From: Mytilisepta virgata | Lineage: Eukaryota > Mollusca > Bivalvia > Mytilida > Mytilidae | Length of the DNA stretch: 64,000 nt | NCBI GenBank assembly: GCA_028015205.1 | Contig: CM051521.1 | Span: 98,928,513 to 98,992,512 of the forward strand | Direction: 5' to 3' | Shown: positions 12,201 to 27,200 of the stretch, in pieces | Numbering within the stretch: the first letter of the stretch is position 1 | Layout of the letters: each line of letters opens with the position of its first letter | Notes under the pieces: model-generated | Database searches by the model: none | What the model saw: the letters and a program-made list of their open reading frames with translations, nothing else | What the model was told of the DNA's origin: nothing | Program-made: the position numbers and the translations under genes

Positions 12201-15200
12201 TAGGTACCCTCTATTGAAGATGTCAATAAAAAACGACTAAGTTCCAAAGTTTAGAAAAATGGGAAATAATCCTTGAAATAATTCCATAAAGTGAGGTGCA
12301 CATCTTCAATATATATAGAAACATTCTATGAAGTTTCAAGCATGTGGGTGAAAAACTGTAGGAGGAGTTGATTTCACAAAATAGGTACCCTCTATTGAAG
12401 ATGTCAATAAAAAACAACTAAGTTCCAAAGTTTGGAAAAATGGGAAATAATTCCTGAAATAACTCCATAAAGTGAGGTGCACATCTTCAATATATATAGA
12501 AACATTCTATGAAGTTTCAAGGATGTGGGTGAAAAACTGTAGGAGGAGTTGATTTCACAAAATAGGTACCCTCTATTGAAGATGTCAATAAAAAAACAAC
12601 TAAGTTCCAAAGTTTGGAAAAATGGGAAATAATTCCTGAAATAACTCCATAAAGTGAGGTGCACATCTTCAATATATATAGAAACATTCTATGAAGTTTC
12701 AAGATGTGGGTGAAAAACTGTAGGAGGAGTTGATTTCACAAAATAGGTACCCTCTATTGAAGATGTCAATAAAAAATGACTAAGTTCCAAAGTTTGGAAA
12801 AATGGGAAATAATTCCTGAAATAATTCCATAAAGTGAGGTGCACATCTTCAATATATATAGAAACATTCTATGAAGTTTCAAGGATGTGGGTGAAAAACT
12901 GTAGGAGGAGTTGATTTCACAAAATATGTACCCATTTTCCCCGCCCGCCCGCCGCCTCCGCCCACCGCCGCCCACCGCCCGCCCGACATTCACCATACTA
13001 TAACCCGGATTTGCACTCTGTGCAACTCGGCCAAAAATACACTTTTACTTGTATGGTACATGTAGCTGGATGATATATCTAGTTTTTGATTACTTTGCTC
13101 ACTAACAATTTCACCATGCTCTAAAGCTTTTCATTCAAATCATTTCAAATTCAAAAAACATGGTTGATAACTTCAACAGAAAAAAGTTAATTTTACTTTT
13201 GTTGTAGCACAATTATTTCTGTATAAACTAAATCTGCTCTTCTATATTGTCAAACAGTCTAGATTGATCAGATATTGATCAACAATACTAAAATATATAC
13301 TTACCAGTTTCTATTGCATTGAAAGACACATCAAGTAAATACAGATATACTGCAGGCTGTGGAGGACGTAACTGAAATTAAAGATAATGTTTGAATAATG
13401 GAAGTTTTCTGATCACCAACATTTAATAGTTGAAATCTAAAATAACTCCAAGTACACATATGTTACTTATACCTTGAACTGTTTGACAATTAAAAATGTC
13501 ATATTAAAATAGTGTACCTTGTCTAAAATGGTTTATAAAATAACATTCACAATGCGTGGGTGAAATGAGATGCCAAAATCCCAAAATTGGAAAAAATTTA
13601 ATATTTTCTATGAAAATATATCAGGATAAAAGTTATTAAAATCTGGAAATCTGGCTAATTCCAGAAAACTTTCCGGCGTGATATTATAATTTCATTTAAT
13701 GCAGGTCTTTCTAAATAACCACTCAAATATAATTTATAATTACCATGTATTCTGAGGGAGCTATAAACTCTATTGTGGCAGATTTAATTTCAGGCCTTCG
13801 TTGTGGTTCTCCATATGTCTTTGACACAGGATCGAAATTAAACTCTTCTGGCACTGAAAATATAGTAATAAAAATAATTTCCATTTTTTACATGGTACAA
13901 TGGATATAGGATAATGTAAATAAAGGGTTATTATTTTTTTAACAAGTTTTCTTTTCTTGTGTGTGTGGTTTTTTTGGAGGGGGGATGGAGGGGTGACAGA
14001 AGGACATTATGAATAGCATTTTGTGGAAGCCAATTTTTTAAATTCCATGCATCATGAAATGTTTTTATTTTTAGTTATTTTGATTGTAGCTAGTGCACTT
14101 TCAATGAAATACATCAGCTCAAATTTCTTGAATATTTTTACTATCAGCATTTAATTTTAGTAATGGGAAAAAATTCTTGAAAGGTCTTTTTTCAAGTGAA
14201 CATATACATATATATCTAAAACTCACATTCATTTACTCTATAACATAAGTTACACTTCCATCGTCGTTGATCCACAAAGTAAACAAATGGATTGATGTAA
14301 GTTCTACATGACCGACATCGTACTATCACATTAGACTGTATGACAGGAAGTTGCTAAAATAAAGAAAACTAACTAAATGTATATTATAGAAAAAGGATTA
14401 AAATGCAAATAGCAACTTTGAATTTACAAGTAGCTGTAATCTACTGCTAAATACGAAATTCATACATGCATTTACTATAATGATTCTAGTATAAATTATG
14501 CAGCAATAGATTATCTAGCAATAATTAGTTAAGATTATATATGTTTTTTTTCCAAACAAGTTCAGTTAAGTCTTTGTTCAAACTGGGTTCTAATTCTTAT
14601 TTTTTAGTGCCAAACTTTCACTTTGATGTATAGACTTTCAAGAATATTTTTAATAATGTTTTTTCAATATTAAATGCTAGACTTTTTCCTGTTTTTTTCT
14701 ATACTTACAGACAAATCTTTAAAAGGATGTATCAAAATACCTAAAGGTAATCTACATTTGTTGAGGAGTGATGATGTTTGAGGAATTGATGTCAATGTAC
14801 ATCTGAATATGCTGAAAAAAAACATTGAATATATTAATATATATGAAACTACTCAAACTACTTGTCATAAATTTTTGCATCCATAAAAATAAAAACACCC
14901 GGAATTATTTAACATCTGATAACAGCATATTCTTAAGTTAATATATTATTTCTAAGACCTTTAGGTTCTGTATACAAAATAACAAAATATACACTTATGA
15001 CAATGTGGATAATATACCCAATAATCTGCAATTTCTATGGTAGGGAATTTAAATGTTTAGAGTTGAGCACTATAACACAGTATCCCTCTCATAACCAGAT
15101 ATCTTTTCTTACCAATTATAAAGCTAAACAAGAAATTAGCTGTCAAACTGACAGAAAACTAGTATTCCTTCATCACTGTTAGGAGCCAGTCACCCAATTC

Positions 15201-18200
15201 ACCCCTTTCCATTGCACTAATAACTACATTTTTGTCTTAAAAAATTTGGTTAAAATTTACAAAAATAACCAAGTTCCATTACATTTCTACGAACAAGATT
15301 GCTAAATGTAGCCATATGTCCCCCGCGGCAGAGAAAAGTCGAAGCCCCACAAGATATACAAAATATGTATTATTGAAATGGCAGCATAGGATCAAGTACA
15401 TACATATAATGACTAACAATCCTACAAAATTTGAACAAAATCTGATCAGCGGCTTCAGAGGAGTTGCATCCACAAAGTGTTCCTACAGTGTCAAATGCAG
15501 AAAAAATTTGTCGAATCAAAATGGTGGTGCGATAGGATCAAGTCATATGGTGACTAACAGTCCTACAAAATTTTAACGAAATCTAATCGGCGGTCTCAGA
15601 GGAGTTGCGTCCACAAATAACTGTGACGGATGCAGACCGTTACTACATGCAAGTCCCTCTGTCGCATTGCAGCTGGGGACAAAAATTTGTCAATGGCAGT
15701 AACTCCTGCAAAAATTAACCGAAAGCGCTCTTTTCAATTGAGGTATCTTCCATATACACTTTCCATATGATTTTCATTAAATTATAATAAAATCCATCAA
15801 GAAATGTAGAATCGAGAGCACTTACAAGAAGTTGATATGAAAAAACTAAGTCCAGGGCAGTAACTCCCATAAAATTAATCCAAGAGTGCTTTTTCGATAA
15901 AAAGATCAAGGCATCATCAATATAAATTTGGTTAAAATCCATTAAGAAATGTAAAATTGAGGGCACTAACAAAATAAATGTGAAGAAGGCACAAACGGAC
16001 ACGAGCATTTGTATGTCCCCCCCCCCCCCCAACACGAATTGTGGCAGGGGCCAAAAAAGATTTATGACAAAGTATCTCCCATAGTATGTATTTATACATC
16101 TTCATCAATATTTAAATATTCATATTTTTTTTCTTTGTGTTTGCTTGTTTAGTTGGGGTTTAACTCCATTTTCAGCACATTTGGCTATTTCGCGGCGGCC
16201 AGTTTTTATTGGTGGTGAAAGTAAAGTACCTGGAGAAAACCACCAAACTTTGTTAGGAAAATTGGCAATCCTTGTCAATTAAGGTGGGAGTCAACACACC
16301 CTGCCACAGGTGAAATTCGAACTCACAACAACAGTGTTGACAGGCTGGTGATCATTAGTAGTTATGATAAACTACCTAGACCACTCGGCCACCGAGGCCC
16401 CTTCTTTATTTGTGTAGAAGTATCTTATCATTATCCTCATGTTACTTACTCAGGATTACAGTTAACTTTTTTGAAGTCATTATGAAGTTTTATCTTTGGA
16501 TTTTCTACACCATCAGCTGGTATCAGCTGTTTTTCTTGTAATAAATTCAAAACTCTACTATCATCCTACAAATTAAATAATACAAAATATTTTTTTTTCA
16601 TTTCTAAAATTAAAAAAAATCTACTAATGGATGATTAATGTAACAGGTTATCCTTTGTTAGATACTTTACAATATCAAATAAAAAAAAATTATTCAAGCA
16701 TGTTATTACTTTGCAATATAAATAAGATATCAATACAAATTTACTTGAGTGTAATAAGAATTAATAAATCCAACGTTTAATTTTTTGTCATTTATTTTGA
16801 AAGAATATCCTTTATTATCAAGTTAACAATGAAAACAAGTCTCATGAAAGGTTATAACTTACGGAGAGAGACATGCCTCCAATATTTGGCATATTATTAT
16901 ACTGGCCAGTACTGTACCCATCCCCTTGTTGTTGTGATCCATAAGCAGGGGACTGGTTCATAATTCCTTGACTAGATGTAGGATATCCTGGTCTGGATTG
17001 CATGGTTGTCTGACCAGAAGATGGTGACATAAAACCAGTTGGAGGTGGTGGTGGCATTGATCCTGGCTGACCATACTGTCCACTAGTAGGAGGCATACCA
17101 TGTGTTTGTGGTCCACTAGGTGGTCCTAGTTGGTGCCCAGTCGGTGGCATTCCAAAGTTCTGAGCTCCAGTAGGAGGACCCGGTTGCTGTCCAACAGTTG
17201 GAGGCATGCCAAAATTCTTAGGTCCACTTGATGGTCCCATCTGCTGTGAAGTTGGAGGCATACCAAAATTATGGGGCCTGGTTGATGGAGGTTGCTGAGA
17301 CATGCCACCAGAAGTTGTTGACCAAGGTGATCCTTGGGATTGCACATTGTACATTGAAGGCCTGGATGGTTGACCCGGCTTAAAATTATTTGGACCTGGT
17401 GGTGGTGGTGCTCCAATCCTTGTATCCAAATTGCTTGTAGGACCTGGTCTAGGAGGCATTGAACCATATGCTGAACTGCTTGGAATTACACCAGGCTAAA
17501 ACAAATATCAAATACCTACATTTACTATCAATATTCCAGAAAAATACTCTTCTAATAGACTATAAAGTGACTTAGGAGGAAATACAAAATAATTTCAAGA
17601 TCAGATATTCTTTAAACCACAAAAAGTTTTGCTTTTTCAGCTATTTATAATTTTAACAAAAATGCTAAAATGTTACAGCCCATATTAAAGCAAATCAGAC
17701 ATGACTTTATAAATTATGGATACTGTGAAAGATCTTATAATCAATGATCCATTTCCAAGAATTCTTTCCTATCTATTTTACAATAAAACAACTGTTTTTT
17801 TTTTTATAAATCTTTAAGCCAATAATGATTTCTCATACCTGTGAATAAGGAGGGTGCTTTGGAGGTGTTCCACGTCCTTGAATCTCTTGTGTCAGGGGTG
17901 GTATCATTTGCTTATCTTGTTCTGATTGAGGAGCTACACAGTCAATAAAAACAATTATTTTGCTTATTTTCCATTGTTAAATTCATAATATATCTAAAGC
18001 ATATCCTGTAGAATCAGGTTAAAATCAAAGAAATTTATATCATACAATGATGAAAAAAGAGAAAATTCTGATAAAGTATGTATTCCATGTGTTTAACAAT
18101 AATATTTAATTAAATGTTCTATTTTTCTCTTTTTCATCCTGTATTAATAACTCGACATACTTTGAATTTATTTATTTTCATGGATTTCAAGGGAAGAGTC

Positions 18201-21200
18201 TTTTTGTGGGAATATGTAAATTTGCACACCAAACACTTCAAACAAAAAGACAAACAATATGTTTCTGTTTACCAATTAATTTCGAAAAATACTACTTGTA
18301 CCAACCCTCAAGAGAAGAAAAATGTCATCATTTCTATGGAACTTTACATTTAATATTGTAATTAAATGTTACCCTTTTCATTAACATTGAAAATTGTTCT
18401 TCTATGTGAAATTCAGAGAATTTTTTAAAAAAATATTACAAATATGTGCTGACTAAAATAATATTTTAGTTTCTTTTATATTTTGAACAGTATTCTCTCC
18501 AGGAATGTTGGTAAGCATCACATTCAATGTAAAAACTTTCTTCAGAATCCGTTTCAGATGTCATCACAGGACAGTCCATATCGAGCATCTTTGAAACTTT
18601 ATTTGTGTATAATTTTTCCATGTATATCATAATATATTGAAGTGAACAATCTGTTTTAGTTTTTTATTATATCATAGAAAAGAGATGTTTATAGTTCATA
18701 TTTTTTTCAAATTTAAATGCATGCCCATTATAATATTAATGTATATTTAACAGTATAACAAAGTATTCACATTATACACTAGAATGACACTACAAATGTA
18801 TTACTGAAAACTGTGTTAGAAAGTTATTAATTACACGACAATATCAGTCTGATATTTTCATGTGGTTTTATCTCATCTCCTGAGCAAAGTCAAAGGCATT
18901 CTCAGACTTAGCTTCAATATTACAGAAAAGGATGTTATTTTTCATTAATTATTACATGGTTCTGATATGGTAAAATTTATTGTTTACGTTTTGCATTTTC
19001 CCAGTCGACATAATTGATCTTTGACTTCAACAAAGTTATAAATGCTATAAGTGTCAGCATGAGATCTTTAACAATTATTTAGCTCAAAGGCAATTGACAC
19101 TTAATGGCATTATGGACTAATTACAGGGGAAATAGGCCAAGGGCAGGGTTCTCACTAAGAATTTTTCATGATGAGTCCTGGGACTCACCATTTTTCAGAA
19201 TGGTGAGTCCCAGGACTCATCGCCACTTTTTTAACGTAAACTCCTGCATGATTTTGACCATGGTAGGCCTGTTGTACTATTGTTAAAGTTTAATTAAAAT
19301 CATGTGCTGCCATAACATACTGACGAATATAATTTGAAATTTCAAAAAAAAAAAAAAAAAAAATTTGGACTTATGCAGTGGTGCTCCGAACTTGGAAGAA
19401 AATTTCTGTTACAGATATGAGCAAAAATCTTTGCACCTTTCGACACAACTTATTTATTATAACCATTTTATTTTGTAATATTTATTTATCTGTAATCTTT
19501 ACTATTATTTTTTCTCAAACATACTCTTAAAATCCTCCAATTGACATTGTTTGAACACCTTAATAATCAATATTGACAAAATTTCCATTTGTGCATAGAT
19601 AAGTCAAAATCCGCTAAATTTAAATTTTAAATGAGGTCTACATATTGTAACCAGTTGTAATAAACACTGTGGCCAATGAAAAATCACGGGAATTCCGATT
19701 GCCGCCATTTTTTAGCTCACTTTTTGTCATTTTTTTCCCTTCCCCCCTTTGATCTCCAAGAAAACAAAAAAATGACAGCTCGAGATTTTTAATGAAAATA
19801 ACGGTCTTCAGACGCAGCTGATTAGATCTACATGCGTCACAGGGACGCATGAGATTGAAGGATGACGCGTTCAGTCGAATTTTAGCGCGTCCAGGACGCA
19901 TGTACGCGCCTTAGCGAGAACCCTGCAAGGGTATGAAGTTTTCTTTTGATTATTAGATTGTATCTGAAACTGAAATTTCAACATGTTCAAAATTATAGCA
20001 TCTGGGCTTAAACAGTGGGATCTTGGCAACTTGAAAAGAACCTGGGCAAATTCAGATGAGTCTCTGAACCAAGATGCTCAAAGGTATATTCAGCACATTG
20101 TTGTAAAAGATTTTTTTTTTCAAAATGTTAAATTTTAAGTCATTGTTGGGTTACTGATGATGATTTATTATTTGCAATAAAATTCACATTACCATTTTAA
20201 GTACTTACTCTGTGAAAATTGTCCCTCTAAAGCATCAAATGTCTGACTATTGTTCATTGGTGAAGGTGTTCTAGATGACTTTTGAGATGGTGGTTCTAAA
20301 AATAGAACAAATATATCAATAATCGTGTACATGTAAATTCACTTAACAGTTGAACTCCATGGATCCAAGATCAAAACATATATTTATTAATCAATAAATT
20401 AATGAACAACATTTAGCATAAATGAGACCAACGAGTGGGTAAAGATTTTTTTCATTTAACCATAACATTGTGTGACATTAAAGAATAAGGGAAAAAACTT
20501 TTCAACATATACTTTAAATTATATTTTCTCACATTTTGCAAGTTCTTCCTTGAGTTCAGAGTTCATGTAAAAAATTAAAAGATGATATAGGATTCTATGA
20601 ACAATTTTAAAAGAGTTCTAACAACTGATTAATTAAATTCTAAAACTTAAAATTGCAGTTGAATTCAATTTAAAAAAAATTTAATCATCAATTTCAATAT
20701 TGCAAAAAAAAAATGTTACTTTGAACTGCTAGTCTCTGAGTGTCAGTATTTTTGTTAATATGATCTATCCTTTATTCAATATACATCTATGTAAATGATT
20801 TTACAAAGCTGAAGCTATGGGAAGTATATGTTTGTTTACAATTTAGAGTCCATTAATTAATTGGCTCTGCTACTTTCAACACATGCAACGTCAATGTTTC
20901 AAAAAAAAAAAAAAAAAAAAAGAAAGAACAAAAATTCAGATGCAGGCATTGTAACAAAACACACAATGTACATGTAAAGCAAGAGAGACTTCATGTTTGT
21001 CTGATGCATCACAGAATCTATATACATGTTATATTGATGTAATGTATACATGCTTATTTACATAAATTTGTCATATTCAAAACCTTCTTTTAAATATATC
21101 AAACTGACATTCATTCACTATTAGAATATTAATTTAATATTTTAAAATACAGATATCACCATGAAAATTGACCATGTTTGAAAAGGTGTATGCACTTATC

Positions 21201-24200
21201 ACCCGACTTATCAATACAATTATCTCCCTTTGGGAACTCAGTTAAAAGGGGGATATTGACTAAGGCTTTACAGTCTCTGTTTTTAGTAAAAAGGACCATG
21301 CCTGCCACAAACAGGTAACAACAAACATAATTTTGAAAGACCATCCCCTGTACACAATAAAACAGATAAGACAGGTTTAATTTGACTCAGTGAATTCAGG
21401 GCAGTTAATCAAAAGTTTAAAGTTTACAATAAGACTAAACCAAAAACTTGTTTGAAATTCCAGTTACCTGGTTGAACACCAATTTGTAAAGCTATTTTAC
21501 TCCTACCAGCTCTTCTTCAGTGATTAGTGAAAATTATAAAAATTTTTTCACCTACAAAATGTTAAACCCAAGGTCTTCAAAAAGTTTTAAAGAATCTAGA
21601 GAATGTGTCTGTAAGACACAGAATACCCTTTCCTTTTCCAAAGAGAATAGCCATCTAATATTTATAAGTGGAAATCATTTTGATAATTATTAGAATATAT
21701 GAAAGTTAGTAATTATACCCTGAGTTTTTTCTTTTTTTTTTTTTTTCAAAAATCTACTATATGAAAGGATTTTATATACTATGGATTCAGTGATTTTCAT
21801 GGGTGCAAATTCTGAGGAATTGAAAAATTTGACATTTGCTCATAATATATTAATTAAATAATAGCCATTTCACTAAGTATGTTAATTACTGATATCCCAC
21901 TTCCCATCAAAATTGGAATCCAATGGGTAATAATGAATACAAAGTACTAAATTCAGTTTCATAAATAGGGACCAAAAAGTTACAATTTAATGTAATCATT
22001 TAAAAATGAAATGCAGGTCATGTTGATTCAAATATTGCTGATCTTCTTTGAATCATACAAGATGTATTAAAATATCAATAATACATTTGTATCATCATAG
22101 GGTTTTAGAAACATACCAAAATGCAAATATTTAACCAAAGTCTCTCTGCCATAAAATCTGATTTAACTAGAAACATACTTTTTTTCATTTGGCCTAATTT
22201 CACCAGATATTACCATATGTATTAAAGTGGCATCAAACAGCAGTCAACCATTCATTCCTCTGCCTAATAATGCTGTAATTTGTAACCGAGCCAGATGAGC
22301 TAAACAGATATAATTAGATAGGAATTTTATTTTGTTAAATAAGAAAAAAATACTACCTGAATTATTAGGTGTTAGTCCAGGTGTAAGTTGCATGCCTACT
22401 TGATGGGAATACTGTCCCTGACCATGGAAAGGAGCAGGTAAACCATCTAAAACACATAAATATCATGCCATGCGAGACTATATCAGACATAATATATATA
22501 TGATAACATTGTACAATGTAATATTATTGAGCAAAAAATAGCTGCAAAATGTTAACACACATGCTAAAGTTAAATTTTATGGGTGGAGATCGGTGTCTAC
22601 CATCCAGGATTTGCATTAGCATGTGCTTTTTACTAGATGTTTAATTATGTAGCCTTTGTAATGATTTATTTACATGTAGTTAAATCTAGATGAAAAGAAT
22701 GAACACCTCAAAAATGAAAGAAAATATTAAAGTGTAACCTAAGCTAAGCATACAACACAGTGTTCCAGCTAGGATTTAAGGGCATAAGGGAGTACTTGTA
22801 GTAGAACGGTCACTTTGACATGGTTTCTGATCTAAAACAGCAAACAAAATCATGGTTCCTCATAGGATTTTTTCTATGACTCCAGAATAGGATGTCAACA
22901 CGTACATGACTTTATATTTGTGTGCCAGTTTTGTTTCCAAAAGTTTGAATCGTGTTATCTATCAGGATATGCCTGATCCTCCTTAATTATGTATTATATA
23001 AAATCAAAACCATTTACATGTATGACTTTTTCACCATAACATTTTTTTCAAATTGTAGAATTTTTCAACAAGAGGCTCACCAGAGCCTGTATCGCTCACC
23101 TGGAGTCTGGTTTTCATTGGATAATTAATCAACTATTTGACCAAGTTTGTTGCAATTGGTTCAATTGTTCAGGGAAAATTTGTTGAAGATTTATTTTTCA
23201 TAAGGTTTAATGTTAAAATATGTTCCCTGATGGTGGTAGTCCTGGCAGGAAGTTGACAAAATTGACCAGGAATAAGGGTGAACCTTAAATAAATGTAACA
23301 GAACCCGACCTCAAATTACACAAACCAATAACTCCTAAATAGAATTTGGGATTCCCTTCAAAATTTCAGGGTAGGTAGATCTCAACATGGCAAACATTTT
23401 TCAATTTACATTTCACTTCTATCTCAAATAGTTTTGGAGATAAATGCAAAAATGTTAAAATTTTTAAAATTTGACAAAAAAGGGCAATAACTCCTAAATG
23501 GGTTTTGGGATTTCCTTTAAAATTTCAGGGTATGTAGATCTCAACATGGCAAACATTTTTCAAATTTACATTTCACTTCTATCTCAAATAGTTTTGGAGA
23601 TAAATGACGAAAAATGTTAAATTATGAAAATTTGACGAAAAAAGGACAATAACTCCTAAATGGGTTTTGGAATTTCCTTCAAAATTTCAGGGTAGGTAGA
23701 TCTTGTCATGCTGATCAAATTTACCCCATGTCAGATTTTCGATATCTGTAACGGTTTTTGAGTTATTAGCAAAAAACAGCAATTTACCCCCATGTTCTAT
23801 TTTTAGTAACAGTGGCCATGTTTTTCGACGAATCAAAAATCCCCACATCAGTTCTATGCAGGGTACCCTAAGCAACAATCTTACCAAGTTTCATATGATT
23901 TTGAATAGTAGTTTCAGAGAAGAAGATTTTTGAAATAATAACATAAAAAAAAGCCAAAAATGTGAAAAAAGGGCAATAACTCCTAAACGGGTTTTGGAAT
24001 CTCCTTCAAAATTTCAGGGTAGGTAGATCTTGTCATGCTGATCAATTTTACCCCATGTCAGATTTTCGATATCTGTAACGGTTTTTGAGTTATTAGCAAA
24101 AAACAGCAATTTACCCCTATGTTCTATTTATAGTAACGACAGCCATGTTTTTCGACATTTCAAAAATTTTAAACGATAGAAATTTTCCAGATGCCCTAAA

Positions 24201-27200
24201 GAACAATTCTGCAAAGTTAGGTTGAAGTCGGTCCAGTAGTTTAGGACGAGTTAACGTTTGAAAAAGTTTACAGACGACGACGACGACGGACGCCAAGTGA
24301 TGGCAATAGCTCACATGGCCTATGGCCAGGTGAGCTAAAAATATTTAATCACCGAAGTCCAAAGCCAATGAAATGAATTAACATTTTTTAGTGAACATGA
24401 ACAATTATGATTTCCCTCATACATCTGACTGAAGCTTAAATTCAGAGTAATGATCTAGATCTATATTTTTATTTCAATGCAATCATCATACACTGAATGA
24501 TGCCTCGTGTCAATAAGACAGCACGAATATTAAAAAATAAGTAAATGAAAATTAATAATTTATTGACAATTATCCTCTTTTCTCATTGTTTGACACTGTC
24601 ATTGTCATAAAAACACCTTCTGCATTTTCCATTAAGATGACTACCTGATTTTCACAGGTAAATGTAGGTTGCCGCCATCATTTTACACTGTTTACTAATC
24701 TTAGTATCCTATCTGACGCATTCAGGGACACATCTACAGATGTAAAGTAAAATTGCTGCGTCCAGAGTAAAAAATACATTTCTAGATGTGTTGCTAGTAT
24801 CCTGAAAATCATATTAATTTTTATGAAATATCAGTTATTTATATACAATGTCCTTTTATGAGTTCTTTTAGTTTCTTTCAACCATTAAATGCATCTTCAA
24901 TTAATAAGGTCCTGTTCAGTTGTACTCAAACTGTTATTTATTGTACTTTACATAACACATAATTGGAGGGCAGCGGGGAGCCTATAAGGGCAGAGGGGAA
25001 CACTAGAAGGACAGGGTGCTGCTCTCCTCTATTGTATGCTACCTGGAACACTGCAACAAAAATATGGAATACATGTAACCAAAATTAAATAAAATTGCCG
25101 AAAATAACTTGATATAAATAGGAATTTGAGCAAAAGGTTGATTTGATACAATTTGGAATACAGTAAAACTTGTATATAGATATTAAGCACAGAACTAAAA
25201 AGCAGGTTAAATTTACAAAATTCGTTCACATTATGACTATTTTTCACTGTTCCTTTCATAGGTTGTGGTATTTGATGTATTACATGTATGTGTATGTAAC
25301 TGCTCTTACCTGAATCGTGTGCTGTTCCAGGCTGATTACTCTGTGATATTGGACTTGAGATTGGGGGCCCAGAACTGACAGGAGGTGGACCAATTCCTGA
25401 CTGTGGAGGTTCTGAACTTCCTGGTTGCTGAGGTCCATTTGCCAATGATGGTCTATTTGGCATACCCATGGTCTGTTGTGTGCCTGGTGACGTAGGTGGC
25501 TGCATGCCAAACCTACCCTGCTGACTGTTTGGAAAAGGTTGACCAGGTCTGCTATTGGGCGGACCAAACATCGGAGGTGGTGGCCTGTTTGTTGAAAATT
25601 GTAGCCTGTTTGTTCCTTGGCTAAACATTGGTGCAGGGCCACCAGGCTGAGCTTGACTAACTCTTGGAGGACCACCACCAAATTGTCCAAAAGAAGGTAT
25701 TGTTTGTTGTCTTACAGAGGGACCACTTATACCCGGTGGACCTGCCTGTCCTTGACTTCCTTGTGATATTGTCTGACCACCAAAACTTATTGGTGGTGAT
25801 GCTCTATATCCTGAAGACAAAGCATGGAAACCAGGTCTTATGCCTGGATGTTGATTTGGAGGAAATGGTCCATTTCCAACTGGACCTTGCATGTTTGGTC
25901 GTAACTGATTTGGAGGTCCACCTATTCCAGAAGACATTCCAGTATTCTGCATTGGTGATGACGAACCATTTACTGATGTCTGTGAATATGGTGCTTTCCC
26001 TTCATAGGAATTCATATTGTTCATTCTGTCTGTTATAGAAGGAGGCACATTTTTATTCACCATATCATTCTGGAAACCTGTTAATATAAATCAAATCCAA
26101 CAAGAGGCTCCCAGGAGCCTGAATCGCTCACCTGGTCCTTAAGCTTTAAGGGAGTCTTTCATGAGCTATTACCCCTATAATGGATCATCTGACAACTTCG
26201 ACCCAATTCAGACTTTTGTAGAGCTCAATGAGCTGATTGTTTAAGCAAACAACAGCTTTTCTCTATTGACAACAACTTAATAAGTACAAATTTCAAAAAA
26301 AATCAAGAAAAAGGGCAATAACTCCTACATGGGTGGTTACATCTTCTTCAAAATTTCAAAGCAGGTAGATCTTGAGGTGTTGAACACTTTAGCTTCCCAT
26401 CAGAATTTTGATATCTGTCACCATTTTTGAGTTATTTGCAAAAAACTGCAATTTACCCCTATGTTCTATTTTTAGCCATGGCAGCCATGTTTTTTTACAA
26501 ATCAAAAATCCAAACGATAGTTTAGTAGCACTCATGCCAAGGAACAACTACACTAAGTTTGGTTGCAATTAAACTTATGGTGTAAGAGGAGTTAACGATT
26601 TTATTACAATGAATAAAGACTGCAAAAATGGTCAATTTTGATGATCTAAGGGGAATAACTCCTAAAAGGAATGAACCTACAACTTCGATCCTGTTACAAA
26701 TTTTGTAGATCTTTGTGTGCCTAACAATATGAAATTTAAATTTTTCAAATTTCCTTTATAGTATCCAAGATATTGAGCTTAATAAGTGCAAAATTTGGAA
26801 AAAATGCAGAAAAAGGGCAATAACTCCTACATGGGTCGTTGGATCTTCTTCAAAATTTCAGGGCAGGTAGATCTTGAGGTGCTGAACACTTTTACCCTAT
26901 GCCAGAATTTTGATATCTGTTATGGTTTTTGAGTTATTTGCAAAAAACTGCAATTTACCCCTATGTTCTATTTTTAGCCATGGCGGCCATGTTTTTTTAC
27001 GAATCAAAAATCCGAACGATAGTTTTGTACACATAATGCCACTAAACAAATGTACCAAGTTTGGTTGCAATTGGACTTATGGTGTCGGACAAGTTAACGT
27101 TTGAAAAATTGTTAACAGACGACGACGACGACGGACGCCAAGTGATGGTAAAAGCTCACATGGACCTTTGGTCCAGGTGAGCTAAAAAATGAACACTTTA

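Larger units (their letters stand above)
8062..13853 (-). other. SEC24B: SEC24B exons 10-15: trunk domain
   Basis: Exons 10-15 encode about residues 682-923, matching the Sec24 trunk (vWA-like fold) that contacts Sec23. Family blocks are seen in order: APSEYMLRPPQPAVYLYLLD, a CQTMLDELEKIPSDSR-type helix, QPQMLIVSDVDDVFLP, HPTGGRVTVLQTVLP and DFYKKLALDCS. The acceptor of exon 12 is placed at 11755, not at the internal AG at 11733-11734, because only the longer exon keeps phase with exon 11 and restores the family residues GYLNVFCQ. Introns here hold one family A and two family B elements. Confidence 0.92.

Noticed and set aside
12939..12985. CpG-island-like or regulatory CCGCC tract
   Set aside because: It occupies the same position as the CCCACCCA tract in family B copy 1, so it is a repeat component.
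12223..12996. Overlapping minus-strand frames with identical peptides
   Set aside because: They mirror the 181-bp tandem units; the DNA repeat explains them fully.
25664..26038. 124-codon plus-strand frame opposite SEC24B exon 2
   Set aside because: It is a shadow of the Pro/Gly/Gln-rich coding strand; the minus frame has the splice sites and phase.
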